DNA of 64,000 nt from Saccharopolyspora galaxeae (GTDB lineage: Bacteria; Actinomycetota; Actinomycetes; Mycobacteriales; Pseudonocardiaceae), in the NCBI RefSeq assembly GCF_016526145.1, contig NZ_JADDUE010000005.1, forward strand, positions 248,001 through 312,000. The letters run 5' to 3'. The notes under the pieces were generated by a model that searched no databases, had not been told where the DNA came from, and was given only the letters and a program-made list of their open reading frames with translations. Shown one piece after another: positions 49,786-59,577 of this stretch. Both the position numbers and the translations under genes were made by a program. Each line of letters opens with the position of its first letter. The first letter of the stretch is position 1.

Positions 49786-50613
49786 ATGACGCTGCGAGGC
49801 CGGATCGGAGTCACGTTGAGCTTCGGGGATTGGCGGGAATCGCTGGCAGCGGCGCCCGAATTGGAACAACTGGGCTATGCCGCGATCTGGATATCCGGTG
49901 GCCGGCTCGACGACTTGAGCCGCGTCGCCGCGACCTTGCGGGCCACACGGCACGTGCCCGTCGGGACGGGGATCATTCCGGTCGACGTGTTCTCCTCGGA
50001 TTCCGTGGCCACGGCCTACACCGAGATCGAGGCGGATCACCCGGGCCGATTCCTCGTCGGTCTCGGCGGGGCGCACGGGCCGAACCCTCGGCAGACGTTG
50101 AGCGATTACCTGAACCGCATCGAACCGGCCGTGCCCGCCGACAGATGTCTCCTGGCAGCACTCGGACCCCGGATGCTCACGCTCGCCGGTGAGCGCACCG
50201 CCGGCGCTTTCCCGCTGCTGGCCACACCGGAATACACCGCCCGGGCACGTGCACGCTTGGGGCCGCAACCGACCCTGGTGGTGCAGCATCCAGTGGTCGT
50301 CGATACCGATGCTGCCCGCGCGCGTGCGGCGGGACGTTGGCTGCTCGACCAATTGGCCGGAGTCACCGGTTATCGGGCGCATTTCCACCGGATGGGGTTC
50401 ACCGAGGAGGACGGAACGGGATCGGATCGGATCGTGGACGCGTTGGTGAGCTGGGGCGACCCCGACAGCATCGCCGTACGGGTGGGACAACACCTCGACG
50501 CCGGGGCCGATCAGGTCGCGGTGACCGTGCTTGCGACCGAGGCGGACGGACGCGCGCCGCTCAGGCAATGGCGCCGGCTCGCCGAGGTCCTGATCAGCCC
50601 CGAGCTCCGCTGA
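49786..50613 (+). CDS. Luciferase-like (LLM) F420-dependent oxidoreductase
   Basis: 275 residues of the short LLM class. IGVTLSFGDWRESLAAAPEL, LEQLGYAAIWISGG and RFLVGLGGAHG are typical of the TIGR03620-like F420 group. LGPRMLTLAGERTAGAFPLL is the conserved middle region. The cofactor F420 is inferred from the subfamily. It overlaps the convergent membrane protein gene by 20 bp. Confidence 0.85.
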   Translation: MTLRGRIGVTLSFGDWRESLAAAPELEQLGYAAIWISGGRLDDLSRVAATLRATRHVPVGTGIIPVDVFSSDSVATAYTEIEADHPGRFLVGLGGAHGPNPRQTLSDYLNRIEPAVPADRCLLAALGPRMLTLAGERTAGAFPLLATPEYTARARARLGPQPTLVVQHPVVVDTDAARARAAGRWLLDQLAGVTGYRAHFHRMGFTEEDGTGSDRIVDALVSWGDPDSIAVRVGQHLDAGADQVAVTVLATEADGRAPLRQWRRLAEVLISPELR

Positions 50614-51400
50614 CGTCCGGGCTCAGCACCGCGGTCACCGCGCTGAGCGCGATCACCGCGGCCAGGACGCCGAAAGATCCGATTGCCAGCGCGAACGTTT
50701 CTCCGGACGTGGCACCGACAAGCGCGCTGAGTCCGGTCTTGACGCCCGCGAAGGCCAGCAGCACCGATAACGCGACCTGCGGTCGAGTCGCCCGCGCGAC
50801 CGCACGATCGACCAAGCCGAACACCCGAGGTGCGCCGAGCAGCGCCAGCAGGCTCGCAGCGAACGCGGCGGGCTGTTGCGCACCTGGAACCGTGGCTGCG
50901 CTGCAGGCGAACAGGACTCCGGTAGCCGCGGCACCGAACAGCAATCCGTTGCGCACCGGTGCGGGGACGGCTGGGAACGGTGGACGCTCGCGGCGGTGCG
51001 CCCACCAGCCGCCCGCCCCGACGAGCGCGGCACCCAAGATCACCGCGGCCGCTCGCCCGGCCGCGCCCGGCCCGGTGAACGACAGCACCGAGCGCGCGAG
51101 CAATGCGGCGCCGACGGCGACCGTTGCGGCATGGGGTACGACCACCGCCCTGGACAGCGCAGCCAGTGCGATCACCAGGTCCAGGCACACCGACCAGCCG
51201 ACCACCCAGCCAAGGGCGAACTCCGCGCTCTGTCCCGCTCCCCCGCTCATCGCGAAGACCAGCGCGAGGGCGACCGCGCACAACACGTGCCCGGAGAACC
51301 ACCGCGCGCCGCGCAGTCCCGGTCCGATCAGGACATCGCCGGCGAATGCGAGCAGTGCGAGTGCGGACAGCGCGACCCGCAGTGGAATGGCCGGATCCAT
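50594..51400 (-). CDS. TerC-like integral membrane protein
   Basis: 268 residues with about eight TM helices. The arrangement resembles TerC: SAEFALGWVVGWSVCLDLVIAL aligns with the TerC segment that normally contains EKSLSVDN, and LLAFAGVKTGLSALV with its later GVKM region. However, the acidic residues expected for metal transport are mostly replaced (only CLD remains). It is therefore a divergent TerC relative of unknown role. Its 3' end overlaps the LLM gene. The 315-bp gap to the GntR gene holds the first GntR operator. Confidence 0.65.
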   Translation of the reverse strand: MDPAIPLRVALSALALLAFAGDVLIGPGLRGARWFSGHVLCAVALALVFAMSGGAGQSAEFALGWVVGWSVCLDLVIALAALSRAVVVPHAATVAVGAALLARSVLSFTGPGAAGRAAAVILGAALVGAGGWWAHRRERPPFPAVPAPVRNGLLFGAAATGVLFACSAATVPGAQQPAAFAASLLALLGAPRVFGLVDRAVARATRPQVALSVLLAFAGVKTGLSALVGATSGETFALAIGSFGVLAAVIALSAVTAVLSPDVSGARG

Positions 51401-51643
51401 CGTCGCCTCCGGGAGCTTCGCGCCGATTCGGCCGCGCGGGCGGCGCGGTCGTGCCGGAACTCAGCATCCGGTTGTAATCCCGCGGGAGAGCCGAGTCCAG
51501 CCACCCGGCGGTGATCCAGCCGATCGGCCTAGGACGGCTCCCGCCGACGACACCCGGACCGTCCACAGTAGAGCAGTCGCACCCGGGGCGACCGGCGTCG
51601 CGTGCACCGGCGCGCGAACCGAAACCGCGCCGGACGGTCTTCC

Positions 51644-51656
51644 GGATACTGTATGC
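51644..51656. promoter_or_regulatory. GntR operator, site 1 (regulator promoter)
   Basis: GGATACTGTATGC matches the GCATAC-N-GTATGC palindrome with one mismatch. It lies 60 bp before the GntR start, so autoregulation is likely. Confidence 0.7.
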
Positions 51657-51715
51657 TGCCGATGATCTGTCCCTGACCTGCCGGAACGCCGGGCGTTCCG
51701 GAGCGCGGAGCCGTC

Positions 51716-52429
51716 ATGTCCGAGCCCTCCACATCCGCCGCGAACTCCGGGCGCCAGGTGGCGCGACCGGTGCCGCTGCGCGAGACCGTGTACGAGGCGA
51801 TCCTGGAGATGATCGTCACCGGCGAGCTCGAACCGGGCAGGCACCTGGTGGAGAAGGAACTCGCCGAACTGCTCGGGGTGTCCCGCCAGCCGGTCCGGGA
51901 AGCGCTGCAATCGCTGCAGAAGGAGGAGTGGGTCGACCTGCGGCCGGGCTACGGCGCGTTCGTGCACTCCCCCACCGACGAGGAGGCCGACCAGCTGCTG
52001 AGCGTGCGCACCCTGCTGGAAGCCGAGTCCGCGAAGCTGGCAGCCGCCAACCGCACCGCGGACGGTGTGGCCGCGCTGCGGGAGATCCACGACGAGGGCG
52101 TGCGCGCACTGGACTCCGACGACATCGACACCGTCGTCGCCACCAACGCCCGGCTGCACGCCCGGATCACGCAGCTTTCCGAGAACCGCGTGCTGCAAGA
52201 ACTCGCCGGCCAGGTCGCTCGCCGAGTGCGCTGGTACCACACTCCGGTCGCGCGCTCGCGGGGTGAGCAGTCCTGGCAGGAGCACGCCGCGCTGATCGAC
52301 GCGATCGAGCGGGGCGACGGCAAACGCGCGGAGCGGTTGATGCGCGAGCACACCGAGCACACCCGCCTGACCTACCTCGGCCACGGCGAGCAGGACGGAA
52401 CTCCCAAGCGGCGGCGCAAGAAGTCCTGA
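51716..52429 (+). CDS. GntR/FadR-subfamily regulator of the oxalate-type operon
   Basis: 237 residues. The N-terminal winged helix (about 20-85) reads LRETVYEAILEMIVTGELEPG, EKELAELLGVSRQPVREALQ and the wing LRPGYGAFV. The FCD effector domain follows, with His residues in NARLHARITQ, HAALIDAI and REHTEHTR that would bind a metal and a carboxylate ligand. It ends in a basic KRRRKKS tail. It is upstream and in the same direction as the ThDP enzyme gene; three palindromes in the region share one sequence. Confidence 0.87.
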   Translation: MSEPSTSAANSGRQVARPVPLRETVYEAILEMIVTGELEPGRHLVEKELAELLGVSRQPVREALQSLQKEEWVDLRPGYGAFVHSPTDEEADQLLSVRTLLEAESAKLAAANRTADGVAALREIHDEGVRALDSDDIDTVVATNARLHARITQLSENRVLQELAGQVARRVRWYHTPVARSRGEQSWQEHAALIDAIERGDGKRAERLMREHTEHTRLTYLGHGEQDGTPKRRRKKS

Positions 52430-52728
52430 TCGGCGCGCGGCTCCACCGGGCGCGCGAACTCCTGCGCGCGGCAAGCGGAACGCGCGCTGACTGCATTGTG
52501 GAGCCGTTTGTCCGAATTGACTGTTTTTGGGTTTCGTTGCTGCACAACGGGTTCTGCCGGAACCAGGGTCTCGCCGTCGCGCGACCGATCCAGCCTTTCC
52601 GTTCACTGAGCGGAAATCCGCGCGGCGCCAATGTGGATCTTGCGCTCGCCGGGGGCCGGGACACCGCCATCGAGGGGTAATGCCCGGGCCGGCTCTGGAC
52701 AGCACGCGGACTCAGGAGTACTGCTACC

Positions 52729-52741
52729 TCATACGGTATGC
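52729..52741. promoter_or_regulatory. GntR operator, site 2 (catabolic operon promoter)
   Basis: TCATACGGTATGC matches GCATAC-N-GTATGC with one mismatch and is followed by another half site (AGTATGG). It is 75 bp before the ThDP enzyme start. The rest of the 52430-52815 gap shows no supported gene. Confidence 0.7.
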
Positions 52742-52815
52742 AGTATGGAGCTGCGCTTACGAGTCCGCGTGCCGACCGGCTCCGCACCGCAGGGCGCGCG
52801 GGGAGGAGAACAGCG

Positions 52816-54516
52816 ATGGCCGACTCCGCTTCCAACTCTCCGTTACCCGACGAGCACCGCACGATCTCCGGCGGCCACCTGGTCGCCAAAGCACTGCGCG
52901 CCGAAGGCGTGGACACCGTTTTCACCCTGTGCGGCGGGCACATCATCGACATCTACGACGGCTGCGCCGACGAAGGCATCGACGTCCTGGACGTGCGCCA
53001 CGAGCAGGTGGCCGCACACGCAGCTGACGGCTACGCCCGGATCACCGGACGCCCCGGCTGCGCCGTGGTCACCGCAGGCCCCGGCACCACCGACGCGGTG
53101 ACCGGCGTGGCGAACGCGTTCCGCGCGGAGAGCCCGATGCTGCTGATCGGCGGCCAAGGCGCGCTTTCGCAGCACAAGATGGGCTCGCTGCAGGACCTCC
53201 CGCACGTGGACATGATGTCGCCGATCACCAAGTTCGCCGCGACCGTGCCGCGCACCGAACGGGCCGCCGACATGGTCTCGATGGCGTTCCGCGAGTCGCA
53301 CCACGGCGCCCCCGGACCGTCGTTCCTGGAGATCCCCCGCGACGTGCTCGACGCCAGCGTGCCGGTCGAGTCCGCCCGGGTGCCGGCCCGCTACCGCGCC
53401 TCCACCCGCTCGGCAGGAGACCCGGAATCGATCGAGCGGCTGGCGGATCTGCTGGCACACGCGGAAAAACCGTGCATCCTGCTGGGCAACCAGGTCTGGA
53501 CCTGCCGGGCCACCGACTCGGCGGTGGAACTGGTGCGGTCGCTGGACGTGCCCGCGTTCATGAACGGCGCCGGCCGCGGCACCCTCGCCCCGGACGACCC
53601 GCTGCACTTCCAGCTCGCCCGCAGGCACGCCTTCGCCAACGCGGACCTGATCGTCATCGTCGGCACCCCGTTCGACTTCCGGATGGGTTACGGACGGCGG
53701 TTGTCGCAGCAGGCGACCGTCGTGCAGATCGACCTGGATTACCGGACGGTGGGCCGCAACCGGGACGTCGACCTGGGCATCGTCGGCGATGCGGATGCGG
53801 TGCTGTCCGCCGTCGCGCAAGCCGCCACCGGCCGCATCGACAACGGCAGCAGCGCGCGCAAGGAATGGTTGCGCGAGCTGCGCGAAGTCGAGCAGGCCGC
53901 CTACGACAAGCGGTTGCCGCGCCAGCTGTCCACCGCATCCCCCATCGATCCGTACCGGCTGGTGCACGAGATCAACGAATTCCTCACCGCGGACTCGATC
54001 TACATCGGCGACGGTGGCGACATCGTCACCTTCTCCGGGCAGGTGGTCCAGCCCAAGTCGCCGGGGCACTGGATGGACCCGGGCCCGCTCGGCACGCTCG
54101 GCGTCGGGGTGCCGTTCGCGATGGCCGCCAAGCACGCCCGCCCGGACAAGGAAGTGGTGTGCTTGTTCGGGGACGGCGCGTTCAGCCTCACCGGATGGGA
54201 TTTCGAGACGATGGTGCGGTTCGGGCTGCCGTTCGTCGGCATCGTGGGAAACAACTCGTCCATGAACCAGATCCGCTACGGGCAGGCGCAGAAGTACGGC
54301 GCCGAACGGGATCGGATCGGCAACACGCTCGGCGACGTGCCCTTCAGCGAGTTCGCGAGAATGCTCGGCGGACACGGCGAAGAGGTCCGCGAGCCGGACC
54401 AGATCGGCCCCGCGCTGCGGCGCGCCCGCGACTCCGGCAAGCCGTCGCTGATCAACGTGTGGATCGACCCGGACGTCTACGCGCCGGGAACGATGAACCA
54501 GACGATGTACAAGTAG
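52816..54516 (+). CDS. ThDP-dependent acyl-CoA lyase/decarboxylase (oxalyl-CoA decarboxylase or 2-hydroxyacyl-CoA lyase group)
   Basis: 566 residues; GGGAGGAG precedes ATG 52816. The order is Pyr domain with catalytic Glu in [17 protein letters not shown], central domain, then PP domain with [14 protein letters not shown] and, after the spacer, GNNSSMNQ (the GDG-x-NN cofactor motif). BLAST-style annotation would give acetolactate synthase. The adjacent frc gene argues for oxalyl-CoA decarboxylation or a related 2-hydroxyacyl-CoA cleavage giving formyl-CoA. The C-terminus ([13 protein letters not shown]) differs from Oxalobacter Oxc, so this is not a textbook Oxc. Confidence 0.8.
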   Translation: MADSASNSPLPDEHRTISGGHLVAKALRAEGVDTVFTLCGGHIIDIYDGCADEGIDVLDVRHEQVAAHAADGYARITGRPGCAVVTAGPGTTDAVTGVANAFRAESPMLLIGGQGALSQHKMGSLQDLPHVDMMSPITKFAATVPRTERAADMVSMAFRESHHGAPGPSFLEIPRDVLDASVPVESARVPARYRASTRSAGDPESIERLADLLAHAEKPCILLGNQVWTCRATDSAVELVRSLDVPAFMNGAGRGTLAPDDPLHFQLARRHAFANADLIVIVGTPFDFRMGYGRRLSQQATVVQIDLDYRTVGRNRDVDLGIVGDADAVLSAVAQAATGRIDNGSSARKEWLRELREVEQAAYDKRLPRQLSTASPIDPYRLVHEINEFLTADSIYIGDGGDIVTFSGQVVQPKSPGHWMDPGPLGTLGVGVPFAMAAKHARPDKEVVCLFGDGAFSLTGWDFETMVRFGLPFVGIVGNNSSMNQIRYGQAQKYGAERDRIGNTLGDVPFSEFARMLGGHGEEVREPDQIGPALRRARDSGKPSLINVWIDPDVYAPGTMNQTMYK

Positions 54517-54567
54517 CGGCTGCCTGCGCAGGGGGCGCGCCGATCGCGCAGCGCGCCGAGCCGCCGA

Positions 54568-54585
54568 GGTTCCGCGAGCGGAACC
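54568..54585 (+). terminator. Short intergenic hairpin before frc
   Basis: GGTTCC and GGAACC arms with a 6-nt loop (outer 8 bp self-complementary) in the 145-bp gap between the ThDP gene and frc. It could attenuate or process the operon transcript rather than end it. Confidence 0.4.
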
Positions 54586-54661
54586 GCTGCGCAGCAGCCG
54601 CCGAACGCGCTATTCAGTCCGTTGTGGATTCCATCGTCCCTGCGCGGAAGGGAATTCGAGC

Positions 54662-55888
54662 ATGAGCACCGCACTGGAAGGTGTCCGGGTGCTGGACATG
54701 ACCCACGTCCAATCCGGACCTTCGGCGACCCAGATCCTGGCCTGGCTGGGCGCCGAAGTCGTCAAGCTGGAATCGCCGACCGGCGACATCACCCGAACGC
54801 AGCTGCGCGACGTCCCGGACGCCGACAGCCTCTACTTCACGATGCTGAACTGCAACAAGCGCAGCATCACGCTGAACATGAAAAGCACCCGGGGCAAAGA
54901 GATCTTCTCCGATCTGGTGCGCGGTTGCGACGTGCTGGTGGAGAACTTCGGCCCCGGCACGGTGGACCGGATGGGGTTCGACTGGGACCGGCTGCGCGGC
55001 CTGAACCCGCAACTGATCTACGCCTCGATCAAGGGCTTCGGAGACGGCCCCTACACCCACTTCAAAGCCTACGAGGTCGTGGCGCAGGCGATGGGCGGAT
55101 CGATGTCCACCACCGGGTTCGAGGACGGGCCGCCGACCGCGACCGGTGCGCAGATCGGTGACTCCGGTACCGGTATCCACACCGTCGCGGGCATTCTCGC
55201 CGCGCTGCTGCAACGCCAGCGCACCGGGCAGGGCCAGCGGGTTTCGGTGGCGATGCAGCACGCCGTGCTCAACCTGTGCCGGGTGAAGCTGCGCGATCAG
55301 CAGCGGCTCGCGCACGGCCCGCTGCGCGAGTACCCGAACGAGCAGTTCGGCACCGAGGTACCTCGCTCCGGCAACGCTTCCGGCGGCGGGCAGCCCGGCT
55401 CCGCGCTGCGGTGCGACCCCGGCGGCCCGAACGACTACGTCTACGTCATCGTCCAGCCCGCGGGCTGGGCGCCGATAGCGGAGCTGATCGGACGTCCGGA
55501 GCTGGCCGCGGATCCGGACTGGTCCACACCGGAAGCCCGGCTGTCCAAGTTGGACAAGATGTTCGGCCTGATCGAGCAGTGGACCAGGCAGCACGGCAAG
55601 TGGGAAGTGCTGGCGCGGCTGACCGAGCGGGGCATCCCGTGCGGTCCGATCCTGTCCACCCGCGAGCTCGTCGAGGACGCTTCGCTGGCCGACAACGGCA
55701 TGATCGTCACCGTCGAACACCCGGAGCGCGGCCCGTTCCGCACCGTCGGCTGCCCGATCAAGCTGTCCGACTCGCCCGCCGACGTCACCAGATCGCCGCT
55801 GCTGGGCGAGCACAACGAGCAGGTCTACCGGGAATTGGGCGTTGGCGCGGAAGAACTCGCCGAGTTGAAGACGGACGGAGTGATCTGA
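54662..55888 (+). CDS. frc: Formyl-CoA:oxalate CoA-transferase
   Basis: 408 residues of the CaiB/BaiF class III CoA-transferases. Frc-specific stretches are clear: [32 protein letters not shown], the catalytic Asp in [11 protein letters not shown] (about residue 165) and the glycine loop [27 protein letters not shown] and IPCGP also match Frc. It moves CoA from formyl-CoA to oxalate (or a similar acid), producing the substrate of the upstream ThDP enzyme. It ends with a one-base overlap with the next gene (TGATG). Confidence 0.9.
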   Translation: MSTALEGVRVLDMTHVQSGPSATQILAWLGAEVVKLESPTGDITRTQLRDVPDADSLYFTMLNCNKRSITLNMKSTRGKEIFSDLVRGCDVLVENFGPGTVDRMGFDWDRLRGLNPQLIYASIKGFGDGPYTHFKAYEVVAQAMGGSMSTTGFEDGPPTATGAQIGDSGTGIHTVAGILAALLQRQRTGQGQRVSVAMQHAVLNLCRVKLRDQQRLAHGPLREYPNEQFGTEVPRSGNASGGGQPGSALRCDPGGPNDYVYVIVQPAGWAPIAELIGRPELAADPDWSTPEARLSKLDKMFGLIEQWTRQHGKWEVLARLTERGIPCGPILSTRELVEDASLADNGMIVTVEHPERGPFRTVGCPIKLSDSPADVTRSPLLGEHNEQVYRELGVGAEELAELKTDGVI

Positions 55889-58020
55889 TGGGCCACGACG
55901 AGCAGACCGTGCGGCGAGTCCTGGACGCCGCGCTCGGAGAAGGGCGCATCGCACTGACCGCGCCGGAGGGCAGAGCGCTGTGCGGTGCCTACGGCATCCC
56001 GACCGCCGCCGAAGCCGTGGCCGACTCCGCCGAAGAGGCGGTGGCGCTGGCGGCGGAACTCGGCGGCCCGGTAGCGCTGAAGATCGTCTCGCCGGACATC
56101 CTGCACAAGACGGACGCAGGTTGCGTGCTCACCGATGTGCGGGGTGCTGCGCAGGTTCGCGAGGGTTATGCGCGGATTCTGGCCAATGCGCGGGAACACG
56201 ATGCCGACGCGGAAATCGACGGCGTTCAGGTGCAGCAGATGCTCACCGGCGGGCACGAAGTGATCGTGGGCGCGACCACCGATCCCACGTTCGGCAAGGT
56301 CGTCGCCTTCGGACTCGGCGGCGTGCTCGTCGAGGCGCTCAGAGACGTGACGTTCCGGATGGCCCCGCTGGAGAAGTTCGAAGCGCGCGGAATGCTCGAC
56401 GACATCGCCGCGGCCGATGTGCTGCGCGGAGCTCGGGGCGCGGAAGTGGCCGACGCCGATGCGCTCGCCGGCGTCGTGCAAGCGCTGTCCGAACTGGTCA
56501 CCGATTTTCCGGAGATCAGCGAGTTCGACCTCAACCCGGTGTTCGCCTCGGCAGGCGGCGCGGTGGCGGCCGACGTCCGGGTGCTGCTCGATCCGGACGG
56601 CACCGCGCAGCCGCACCGCCATTCCCGGCAGGACATCCTGCACGCGATGAATCGGCTGATGCGGCCGCGCAGCGTCGCCGTCATCGGTGCGTCCAATGAG
56701 GACGGCAAAATCGGCAACTCGGTGATGCGCAACCTCACGGCCGGTGGCTACGGCGGCGAGATCCTGCCGGTGAACCCGAAGGCCGACGAAGTGCTCGGGC
56801 GCAAGGCATACCGCAGCGTGCAGGACGTTCCCGGCGAGGTGGACGTCGCGGTGTTCACCGTTCCCGCGAAGTTCGTCCCCGCCGCGCTGGAGGAATGCGG
56901 CGCCAAGGGCGTGGCCGCGGCCGTGCTGATCCCGTCCGGGTTCGCCGAGACCGGCAACGCCGAATTGCAGGACGAGGTCGTCGAGATCGCGCGCAAGCAC
57001 GGGATCCGGCTGCTCGGCCCGAACATCTACGGCTACTACTACACCCCGCACGACCTGTGCGCGACGTTCTGCACGCCTTACGACGTGCGCGGCGGCGTCG
57101 CGCTGACGTCGCAGAGCGGTGGGATCGGGATGGCCATCCTCGGGTTCAGCCGCACCACCAGGACCGGGGTGTCGGCCATCGTCGGGCTCGGCAACAAGTC
57201 CGATGTGGACGAGGACGACCTGCTCACGTTCTTCGAGCAGGACGACAACACCAAGTGCGTGGCCATGCACCTGGAAGACCTCAAGGACGGCCGCGCGTTC
57301 GTGGAGGCTGCGCGCCGCATCACGGCGAAGAAGCCGGTGGTGGTGCTCAAAGCGGGCCGGACCGCGCTCGGCGCACGAGCGGCCGGCTCGCACACCGGCG
57401 CGCTCGCGGGCGATGACAAGGTCTACGACGACATCCTCCGGCAGTCGGGAGTCGTCCGTGCTCCCGGCCTCAACGACATGCTCGAATACGCCCGCGGTCT
57501 GCCGGTGCTTCCGACGCCGAAAGGCGAGAACGTCGTGATCATCACCGGCGCGGGCGGTTCGGGAGTGCTGCTCTCGGACGCGTGCGTGGCCAACGGGCTG
57601 CGCCTGATGGACATACCGTCCGATTTGGACGAGCAATTCCGGCACTACATCCCGCCTTTCGGCGCGGCGGGCAACCCGATCGACATCACCGGCGGCGAGC
57701 CGCCGAGCACCTACGAGGACACGATCCGGCTCGGGTTGCGGGATCCGCGGGTGCACGCGCTGATCCTCGGCTACTGGCACACCATCGTCACGCCGCCGAT
57801 GGTCTTCGCCGAACTCACCGCCCGCGTGGTGGCCGAGGCCCGCGAACAGGGCATCGACAAACCGGTGGTCGCCTCGCTGGCCGGTGACACCGAAGTGGAA
57901 CAGGCCGCCGAGCACCTCTTCGACCACGGGATCGCCGCTTTCCCTTACACGACGGAGAAACCGGTGGCGGTGCTGGGAGCCAAGTACCGGTGGGCGCGCT
58001 CCGCCGGGCTGCTCGGCTGA
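55888..58020 (+). CDS. NDP-forming acyl-CoA ligase (fused ATP-grasp/CoA-binding type)
   Basis: 710 residues. The ATP-grasp part comes first (about 1-235: GPVALKIVSPDILHKTDAGCV, EVIVGATTDPTFGKVVAFGLGG). The CoA-binding/succinyl-CoA-synthetase-like part follows (MRPRSVAVIGASNEDGKIGN; phospho-His in GSHTGALAGDD). This beta-alpha order is one of the known fusions in acetyl-CoA synthetase (ADP-forming). It could conserve energy by turning an acyl-CoA into acid plus ATP, or activate the acid at the expense of ATP. One-base overlap with frc shows coupling. Confidence 0.87.
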   Translation: MGHDEQTVRRVLDAALGEGRIALTAPEGRALCGAYGIPTAAEAVADSAEEAVALAAELGGPVALKIVSPDILHKTDAGCVLTDVRGAAQVREGYARILANAREHDADAEIDGVQVQQMLTGGHEVIVGATTDPTFGKVVAFGLGGVLVEALRDVTFRMAPLEKFEARGMLDDIAAADVLRGARGAEVADADALAGVVQALSELVTDFPEISEFDLNPVFASAGGAVAADVRVLLDPDGTAQPHRHSRQDILHAMNRLMRPRSVAVIGASNEDGKIGNSVMRNLTAGGYGGEILPVNPKADEVLGRKAYRSVQDVPGEVDVAVFTVPAKFVPAALEECGAKGVAAAVLIPSGFAETGNAELQDEVVEIARKHGIRLLGPNIYGYYYTPHDLCATFCTPYDVRGGVALTSQSGGIGMAILGFSRTTRTGVSAIVGLGNKSDVDEDDLLTFFEQDDNTKCVAMHLEDLKDGRAFVEAARRITAKKPVVVLKAGRTALGARAAGSHTGALAGDDKVYDDILRQSGVVRAPGLNDMLEYARGLPVLPTPKGENVVIITGAGGSGVLLSDACVANGLRLMDIPSDLDEQFRHYIPPFGAAGNPIDITGGEPPSTYEDTIRLGLRDPRVHALILGYWHTIVTPPMVFAELTARVVAEAREQGIDKPVVASLAGDTEVEQAAEHLFDHGIAAFPYTTEKPVAVLGAKYRWARSAGLLG

Positions 58021-58061
58021 GGCCCGGTAGGAACTCTGAGCTGACAAGGAGGCGACCCGGA

Positions 58062-59576
58062 ATGGAAGCCGACAAATCCGCGTCGTACGGCGAAGCGGAA
58101 CAGGAGCCCGACTTAGCGCCCTCGGCGCGTGCCCGGCCCGGGGTGTGGCGGGCCGGGAAGCTGGAGGCGATGCCGATCCGGCCGCTGCCGGACGCACCGC
58201 CGTCGATCCACCTGCTCGGACCCACCGTGTTTCTGGTGGCACTGGGCGTCGGCATGGGCGAGTCCTACATGTGGCCGCGCCTGGTGCTGGTGTTCGGCCC
58301 GGAGATCCGCTGGCTGTTCCTGATCGGCGTCACCTTGCAGGCCGTGGTGATGCTGGAGATGGCGCGGTGGGCGATGGCCACCGGCGAGAGCATCTTCACC
58401 GGAGCGGCCCGGTTGGCGAAACCGCTGATGTGGTTCTTCTTCGTCACCGCGATCGCCGTCTACATCTGGCCGGGGCATCTCTCGGCCGGTGCCGCGGCAC
58501 TGGAGAAGATCACCGGGCTGCCGTGGGTGGTTTCGGCCTGTGCCGGGCTGATCCTGGTGGGCGTGGTGTTCAGCCTGGCGAAGGTGATCTACTCGCTGCT
58601 GGAGAACGTGCTCAGCGTCCTCATCGGACTGCTGGTGGTCGGCACCACCGTGGTGGCCGCGATGGCGGGCAACCTCAGCGACCTGTCCAGCACGCTGACC
58701 GGGATGCTGCACTTCGGCTACTTCCCGCCGGAGGCGATGTCGGCGACCTGGTTCCCCATCGTGGTCGGCTCCGTCGCGTTCGCGGGACCGTCCGGAATGC
58801 AGCAGATGTGGTACACCCTGCACCTGCGGGACAAGGGCGCCGGAATGGGCGCGCACATCCCCCGGATCCGCGGTCTGCGGCACGCCGACGAGGAAGAGAC
58901 GATGCCCTCGCGCGGGTTCATGTTCGACACCGGCGACCCCGCCGAGATGCGCAAGTGGAAGGGCTGGCGGCGGTGGGTCACCTTCGACGCGTTGCTGCTG
59001 TTCTGGGGCGTGACCATGCTGGTGACGATCGCGTTCACGGTGCTCGCCCAGTCCGCGGCGCGGCGCAACCCGAACGTCGCCGAGCTGATCGAGTCCGGTG
59101 ACCGGGACGCCGCGCTGGGTGCCATGGCCGACTCGTTCTCCGCGGCGGGCGGATCCTGGATGGGCTCGGTGTTCCTCGGATTCATCGCGCTGATCGGGCT
59201 CAACGCCACGCTCGGGCTGTTCGACTCGTTCTCCCGCGGGCAGGCGGACATGACCCACCACTTCGTGCCGGGCGCACGCAGGTTCCGGATTTCGCACCTC
59301 TACGCCGGATTCCTGTGGGGCGTGATCGCCTTCGGCATCCTGGTCCTGCTGTTCGGGCCCGCGGACGGGCCTGCCGCGGTGCTCGACGTGCTGGCATTCC
59401 TGTCGACGTTCGCGATGGGCGCGTACTGCGTGGTGCTGCTGCTGGTGAACAACCGGTTGCTACCGCGGCCGATCCGGCCGCGGTGGTGGAGCAACCTGAT
59501 CATCGGGTTCGGCGCGGTGTTCTACCTCGGCATGCTGTTCTACAGCCTGTTCCGCTTCGGCGTGGTCGTGAGCTGA
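58062..59576 (+). CDS. Nramp-fold (SLC11-related) permease lacking the metal-binding motifs
   Basis: 504 residues with about 11 hydrophobic helices after a 40-residue soluble start. It aligns with Nramp transporters around LLGPTVFLVALGVGMGESY, but the metal-binding DPGN of TM1 is replaced by GMGES. The TM6 MPH motif is replaced by GPSGMQQMW. It is therefore unlikely to be a Mn/Fe transporter. In an oxalate-type operon it may import the organic acid (or a metal-acid complex). A strong AAGGAGG precedes ATG 58062. The function is inferred. Confidence 0.75.
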   Translation: MEADKSASYGEAEQEPDLAPSARARPGVWRAGKLEAMPIRPLPDAPPSIHLLGPTVFLVALGVGMGESYMWPRLVLVFGPEIRWLFLIGVTLQAVVMLEMARWAMATGESIFTGAARLAKPLMWFFFVTAIAVYIWPGHLSAGAAALEKITGLPWVVSACAGLILVGVVFSLAKVIYSLLENVLSVLIGLLVVGTTVVAAMAGNLSDLSSTLTGMLHFGYFPPEAMSATWFPIVVGSVAFAGPSGMQQMWYTLHLRDKGAGMGAHIPRIRGLRHADEEETMPSRGFMFDTGDPAEMRKWKGWRRWVTFDALLLFWGVTMLVTIAFTVLAQSAARRNPNVAELIESGDRDAALGAMADSFSAAGGSWMGSVFLGFIALIGLNATLGLFDSFSRGQADMTHHFVPGARRFRISHLYAGFLWGVIAFGILVLLFGPADGPAAVLDVLAFLSTFAMGAYCVVLLLVNNRLLPRPIRPRWWSNLIIGFGAVFYLGMLFYSLFRFGVVVS

Positions 59577-59577
59577 G

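Noticed and set aside
52498-52680. 60-codon frame in the promoter region of the ThDP gene
   Set aside because: No ribosome-binding site, no recognisable protein pattern, and it lies directly upstream of operator-bearing promoter DNA.
52843-54375. 510-codon minus-strand frame opposite the ThDP enzyme
   Set aside because: Shadow frame with typical high-GC antisense composition.
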